From positions 17,234,501 through 17,298,500 of the forward strand of contig CM042567.1 in the NCBI GenBank assembly GCA_023630585.1: 64,000 nucleotides of DNA, given 5' to 3'. Under the pieces are notes generated by a model that saw only the letters and a program-made list of their open reading frames with translations, was not told the origin of the DNA and made no database searches. The stretch comes from Cranoglanis bouderius. Its lineage: Eukaryota; Chordata; Actinopteri; Siluriformes; Cranoglanididae. Below are positions 58,840 through 64,000 of this stretch, piece by piece (the first letter of the stretch is position 1; the number at the start of each line of letters is the position of its first letter). A program made the translations under genes and the position numbers.

Positions 58840-60410
58840 GTAAAAACCAAACTGCACAGAATGGAAAGTATGGGCGTTATCAGGCACATAGAAGAACCTA
58901 CCGAGTGGTGCGCTGGAATGGTAGTTGTTCCAAAACCAAATGGTAAAGTTAGGATTTGTATCAAACTCAGTGAAAGTATGTGCCAAGATATATATATATC
59001 CTGACAGCTGTTGATGACACACTCGCACAATTGGAAGGGGCAGCTGTGTTTTCCAAACTAGATGCAACGTCAAGATTCTGGCAGATACTGCTACATGAGT
59101 CACAGCCTTTAACAACATTCATTACACCTTATGGTAGGTACTGCTTCAGGCACCTACTTTTTGGCATCGTTAGCACCCAAACATTTTCAGCTGAGAATTT
59201 CAGATTGTTGCAAGCTCAGCAGGCACACTGTGCCATGCAGATGACATCTTAGTGTTTGGGAGGGACAAAGCAGAGCGTGATGAGAGACTGATCGAGGTCC
59301 TCAGGAAATTTGAGAAGACAGGTCTTATACTCAATGAAAAGTGTGAATATGCTGTGGACTGATTAAATGTGGCTGACGCGGACAAAATAAAGGCTTCGTC
59401 AACATGCCAGAACCTCAGAATGTGGAGGGCGTGAGACGTTTCATGGGCATGGTGAACTATGTTGGCAAGTTTTGCCCACACTCACAAACCCACTGAGAGA
59501 CTTGCTGAAAAGTGATAGTACCTGGACATGGGATGCACAGTGAAAGAAAGCCTTTGAGGATGTCAAAGTGGAACTAAGTTCTCCAGCAATCCTAGCACAG
59601 TATAGATCAAAATGAGAAACCATTGTGTCAGCAGATGCTTCATCATATGGCCTCAAAGGAGTGCTGATGCAACAGCAATCAGTTGGGTCGGGATTTTATT
59701 CTGCATACCGACCATAAACCATTGATATCCTTGCTAGGGAAATGAGCTCTGGATGACTTAACAAATTCTCAGATTCAGGTTAACATTGCTGAGATTCAAG
59801 TACAAAATTGAACACGTTCCAGGGAAACAGCTTGTCACAGCAGATACTTTGTCTCGTGTTCCTGTTGGGCTTGAACGGAGGACAACTCTCTGGAAAGTGA
59901 ATGCAAAGCTTACATTGGTCACATTGTGCAGCACCTACCAGCAACAAAAACAAAACTACAGCAGATAAGGGAGATATAAATTAAGATCAAACCTGTAGAT
60001 GAGTCTTCACAGAAAAAGGGTGGCCAACACACAGAAAGGCAGTTCCAGAAATCCTTATGCCATACTGGTCACACAAAGCAAACATACACGTAGTTGATGG
60101 ACTCCTGCTAAAAGGGGAAAGAATCCTCATTCCTGAACCTATGTATGCAGAAATGCTTGAGAAACTTCATTCCGGTCACCAAGGCATGACAGAATTCATT
60201 GCCAGAGCACAACAGGCCATATGGTGGCATGGGATTACAAGAGGGATCAGAGAGTTGGTGGAAAAGTGCGACATCTGTTGCAAATACTCCTCTCAACAAA
60301 CTAAGCCTCTGATGACTACACCACTGCCATCACGCCCATGGCAGAGAGTAGCAGCAGATATATTTCAGTGGGGGAAAGGTCAATATATCCTTGAGGTGGA
60401 TTATTACTAG
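58840..60410 (+). pseudogene. Gypsy RT, RNase H and integrase zinc domain
   Basis: 'MGVIRHIEEPTEWCAGMVVV' and 'PKPNGKVRICI' (RT fingers) are followed by 'FSKLDATSRFWQILLHE' (first Asp box) and 'TFITPYGRYCFRHLLFGI'. 'QMTS' then a stop stands where YADD would begin; DDILVFG is readable in another frame at 59240. RNase H: 'SADASSYGLKGVLMQQ' near 59630. Tether: 'FKYKIEHVPGKQLVTADTLS' at 59786. Integrase zinc domain: 'LHSGHQGMTEFIARAQQAIW' with 'EKCDICCKY' (60150-60290). Integrase catalytic residues are missing after 60410. Confidence 0.8.
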
Positions 60411-61524
60411 TGATCCCCACATTTTGTCCCGACATTTAAGCATTTTTCCATAATTGGATATCAGTTTTTAAATATCGGTTCACAGATACATGGTGACATC
60501 TTGTGGGCATTTTGGGAATTGCGCACAGGACCACCATAGCAGCGCCATTGCAGCTGAGGGGAGACAAGTCAACAACGGTGTGCACAGGTAAAGTATACTT
60601 GCTTTGCTTTAATTAATAAACTTTATTTAACATAACAGCCATTAATGCACAAAAATCTGATGTGTTACATAAATGCTTGATATGTAGTTTAAGCAGCTAA
60701 CCCTAACCCTAGCCATTTAAATTGAAAAAAATTGTTATAAATAAAATGGTTTGTTCAGTTCAATGGTGGTGTTATCATAGTATCAAAAACAGAACTAAAA
60801 CAATAAAAAAAAATTGGTTCTGCATATCAGTTATTGGGCACATAAACATGCAAAAAATCAGTATCAGTTTATAATATAAAAACAGGCCCTTCACCGTGCA
60901 TTGGTGTGCATGGCTGAGGAGCTCCCGGGACATGTCGAGGTCAGTTTGTGATGAAGCCATAATAACTGCAGCTGATAATGCATGTCCATGAGAGGCTAGG
61001 AAAAAAACAACACGTGTTATAATATTATATTATATTATATTATGTTATATTATATTATATGTATTGTAAATAAACAAACAAACAAACAAACATGTTAAAA
61101 GCACTATGAAAGCATAATCCTATAACAGTGAGCATAAGCCTAGCAAATATGTGTAATCTCAAGACTTGGATTATAATAGAGCTTTAAGTAGTGTGTAAAG
61201 CACAAAAATATGTTAAAATCATGCACAGAATCTGTAATACATAAAAATAACACTTACCCATGTAAAGAGATAAAATTGAAGTGAAGAATAACAGTTTAAT
61301 ATGATAAAAAGAATGCAGAGAAAGATTTTGCTTGTCTTGATTGCTGGGAGAATTGAGTAAATTTTGGTAAATTGAGCTGCCGAAGTCTTTTATAGGGGGC
61401 GGGGCCAGAAGAAAAGAAAGGAGGAAAGTGTTTTTTTTTTTTTTTTTTACTTCAGGGCTTGAAAAAACGGATTCTAATGGGAAACCTGGTTTTATGATTC
61501 TAATGGTAGCTGAATCAAGGTGAG
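60411..61524. other. No supported gene
   Basis: It contains a short CTAACCCTAACCCTAGCC run (about 60699-60716), an ATATT-rich tract (61020-61060) and an (AAAC)n run (61070-61090). The region 61376-61524 may be the upstream (U3) part of the LTR-like sequence that follows. Confidence 0.5.
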
Positions 61525-61860
61525 AAGAGGGTATAAATACAGGGACTGAACTCAGGGTAGATCAGATCATTCCTGGGACGTCTCATTTGAATTGATCTCA
61601 TGTTGGCTGCTGTTTCTGGGCAATAAATCTGATTTTTGCTTCTCTCATCCACTGTGTTGTGAGTATTATTTTTTTTATTGAATTTAGAGTGTTTTGTGTA
61701 GAGGCTACCGTATATCCAGTGGCAGAAAATGCCACATTATTGGCACCCGAACCTGGGAGAGGCTTGGGGCCTGAACCCCCGGGCTGGGGGGCTTCTTCGC
61801 CGTCCTATGGACTGCAGGTACCGGCGCCATATAGGAAAAGGTAAGCAGATGCCTGTTTGA
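61525..61860 (+). mobile_element. Retrovirus-like LTR 3' part, primer-binding site and leader
   Basis: A TATA box 'gggtataaatacaggg' (61529-61544) is followed by AATAAA (61622-61627), a U5-like segment ending near 'gccaca' (61736), and TGGCACCCGAACCTGGGA at 61741-61758. That primer site resembles lysine-type tRNA sites with mismatches. A consensus splice donor 'aaaaggtaagc' follows near 61837-61847, as in retroviral leaders. No gag or later gene is recognisable downstream, and the 3' LTR is not in the window. The U3 start is undefined. Confidence 0.5.
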
Positions 61861-63239
61861 TATTCAAAGTTCTGCATTAGTTATTCTGCGGCCTGGGACA
61901 GGGGAGGCCCCTGGGGCGGGAGGAAGGGTCTCTGGTCCCCAGTGCACCCAGAGGCTAACATAGAGAAAATTTTAATTGGGAAAAGCCTCAGGAGAAACAA
62001 GTGGATGGGAAAAGTAAAAGATATTTAAGGAGTGCCTCCGGTGGGTGATCGGAAGATAAAGTGAAAAGATTTGGTGAAGCAGTTGTAATAGTATAATGTG
62101 TGTATTATTATGTGTGTGAAATGGATTTAAGAAGATAAGAGAAAAAGTCCTGTGATAGACAAGTGGATTTTCTGGCTGGTCAGTAATGGTATAAATTAAT
62201 TGTATATGTGTGTGTATGAAGGTATGAATTAAAACCTTTGCGTTGGGATAAAGACGCGAGATATTTTTGTGTAAGTGTAAGACAGAATATCCTTATGTAA
62301 GCGGAAAATGTGTTGAAAAGCTACAGAGCAGCCAGCATTATGTTTGCTTAAGTATTTCCACTGTAATGTAGACCCAGGCCTTTTGTCTAAAGCGTTTGTC
62401 CCGGGACTGATTGTGTAGACCTAAGACTGTTATATGGTTGTGTGTATCTCATTGGACATACATTCTCCTAAACTGTCATGGAACAAAAGTTGGGGAATTT
62501 GTATGCAAAATGTATTGTGCCTCTTGATCTGTATTTTTCGTGTGTATGTGTGGAAAAGACAGGCCTGCCAGTGTGTGTGTCTTATCTTTGTTTAGGTGTG
62601 TGAGAGAAGGATCCTGTGTGTGCGTGTGTGTGTGTCCTTGGGTGTGATTGTGTGTGTGGAACACAGAGAGAGAGAGAAGAAATTTTGTGGGAGTATTTTC
62701 TCATCTGTGACTGTATGTGTGAGAATGGGCATTTTAGATAAAAATTAGTGATATATTAGGAAAATATTTCAGGGTTTGGTAGGTTGGTTGTCTCCAATGT
62801 GACCAGAAAGAGAAATTAGCTTTGGAGACAGGGTGACCTTGTGTGTGTGTTTTATCTGTGTATGAGAGAGAAATATATGTGATTATGGTATAGTGGTTAT
62901 TAGAGTTGAATGCAATACAATGAGTAAAATATGAGGATCTGCAAATAATTTTAAAATATTTGGGTTTCATGTGAAAGTAAATTTTTTCAGATAATAATGC
63001 AGTGATAAACCCAGTATACTTTCAAAAGGGACATGCGTTAGAGTTTAGTATATTTTTTTATAATTGAGTTGGTCCAACTAATTTGATCAAATACAGTTTA
63101 AGTGAAATAGATACATTTATAAAGTGATTTTTATGCTTGTCACAAAGCTCCCCAAATTAAGCTATTTGTCAATCTCATAGAACCATATAAGTGGAGTGAT
63201 TTTCCCGAAATGCATACTGATGTTTGTAAATAATTGAAT
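61861..63239. other. Leader-like and unassigned sequence
   Basis: T/G-rich sequence with TG dinucleotide words and no open frame with a domain. It may be untranslated or internal sequence of the LTR element starting at 61525, but nothing in it proves this. Confidence 0.4.
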
Positions 63240-63990
63240 CAGAGTATAGATGAAAGAGAATTTGTTTTTATATAATTTTTTCCTAATATTTTTGAAAAAC
63301 ATGGCAAAATAGGTATAGGTCTATAGTTGTTAAAACATTGCGGATCATCTACTTTGAACAGAGGAGTAACTTTGGCTACTTTTAAATCCTCTGGCACTAC
63401 ACCTGTTTTCAAAGACAGAGAAAAAATGTGGGAATATTAATGATTGATGAGAATATCAATTTTTGAGCTATGTCGAACAGATTTTTAAAAGAATTTCCAT
63501 CTCCTAAAAAGACAGAAGGTAATTCTGAAGTGGTCTTCTCTCTTTGCAACAACTGATTGATTACTTTCCACATGGGTTTTAATATCGGTTGAACACCTCT
63601 TAAAGTTTTTGCTGAAATATTTTTCTTTACATGTCTAATAGAATGAATATACTCTAAACACCATGAGTAAGGCACCATCAGAGCCTCATTTGACCAGAGA
63701 ACTGGTCAAACTTTCATTAAAATCACTGATGCAAGAGTCAGGTGGTCTGTAGATAACACCAACAATAACATTCTTTCCATTAGACACCCCAGAGAGCTCT
63801 ATAAATACAGATTCTACCTCAATTTTATTTGGCTTTAAAGAGAGCTCATGCCTAAATTAAATCAGCATGAATAAACGGAGATAATCCACCTCCAGATCTA
63901 TTTTCTCTTACATGGTGCACTGGATTATATTTAGGTAATTTAAAAGGCTTATCTAGAGTCCTCTGAAAATAATAGAAAAATATGTTTGAA
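63240..63990 (-). mobile_element. LINE fragment: endonuclease end, linker and RT start
   Basis: The minus strand reads 'VFIELSGVSNGKNVIVGVIY' with RPP (endonuclease, about 63830-63740), then the frame 63678-63409 ('LKPMWKVINQLLQREKTTSE', 'LPSVFLGDGNSFKNLFDIAQ'), then 'LKTGVVPEDLKVAKVTPLFK' and 'NNYRPIPILPCFSKIL' (RT motif 1 region, about 63420-63280). This order is typical of APE-type LINEs of the L2/Nimb/I group, and it is a different family from the copies at 8320 and 26335. It continues beyond the window on the right and is cut off at the left before RT catalytic motifs. Confidence 0.7.
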
Positions 63991-64000
63991 TGAAGACAAA

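Larger units (their letters stand above)
58040..60410 (+). mobile_element. Degenerate Ty3/gypsy gag-pol without LTRs
   Basis: Gag zinc knuckles (58190-58310), protease (58410-58740), RT (58840-59350), RNase H (59600-59850) and the integrase zinc domain (60057-60400) occur in the standard gypsy order, with RT before integrase. No LTRs were found. Many stops and frameshifts. Sequence differs strongly from both the chromovirus and the Gmr1-like element. Confidence 0.8.

Noticed and set aside
58788..59118. Minus-strand frames of 80-118 codons
   Set aside because: Antisense to a readable gypsy RT segment on the plus strand.
60699..60716. Telomere-like CTAACCCTAACCC run
   Set aside because: Only about two and a half units; too short to be an interstitial telomere tract or a chromosome end.

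Overview
This window looks like teleost fish nuclear DNA and reads almost entirely as a graveyard of transposable elements. The evidence is many degenerate Tc1/mariner copies with TA-flanked inverted repeats, fish-type L2-like LINE fragments, Ty3/gypsy elements including a Tf1/sushi-type chromovirus, piggyBac and hAT relics, long (TA)n, (CA)n and (CT)n microsatellites, GT-AG introns, and no bacterial gene organisation. Species cannot be fixed from sequence alone. A Tc1-rich genome such as a catfish would fit, but that is inference.

Layout. 1-335 is the end of a gypsy-type LTR. 345-6930 is a three-layer nest: a Tc1 copy was split at TTAA by a piggyBac element (620-6882), which was split by an LTR retrotransposon (770-3809, 5-bp duplication tgtct). 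That LTR element has integrase upstream of reverse transcriptase and a SCAN-like Gag, as in Gmr1-type elements. 7040-12070 is a second nest: a CACTGCAAAAA-ended element around a Tc1, itself split by an L2-like LINE. 12493-15514 is a Tc1/mariner element containing another Tc1. 16250-18330 holds mariner relics. 18937-19380 holds the best candidate host exons, a signal-peptide exon on the minus strand. 22200-25020 and 28540-34412 hold six more Tc1-like copies and an internally deleted family with cagtactg ends. 26335-27960 is an L2-like LINE.

The outstanding feature is 38734-44353: a complete chromovirus with 687-bp LTRs differing at one base, a perfect 5-bp target duplication (tcatc), a polypurine tract and one uninterrupted 1460-codon Gag-Pol-chromodomain ORF. 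A 10-nt match between the primer-binding position and the start of the predicted transcript suggests Tf1-like self-priming.

Rightwards follow a Tc1 (45909-47261), a second chromovirus relic (47285-48382), a retrovirus-like LTR with a proline-tRNA-like primer site inside a 20-bp minisatellite (49130-50410), a non-LTR element with a restriction-like endonuclease (51205-53600, minus strand), hAT-related material and a captured-gene-like exon (53804-57970), a degenerate gypsy gag-pol (58040-60410), a second retrovirus-like LTR and leader (61525-61860) and a LINE fragment (63240-63990, minus strand).

Genes here do not form pathways; they are parts of independent mobile elements. Apart from the 38734-44353 ORF, nearly every coding segment is frameshifted, interrupted or truncated. 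Positions of degenerate elements are approximate unless terminal repeats and target duplications are quoted.
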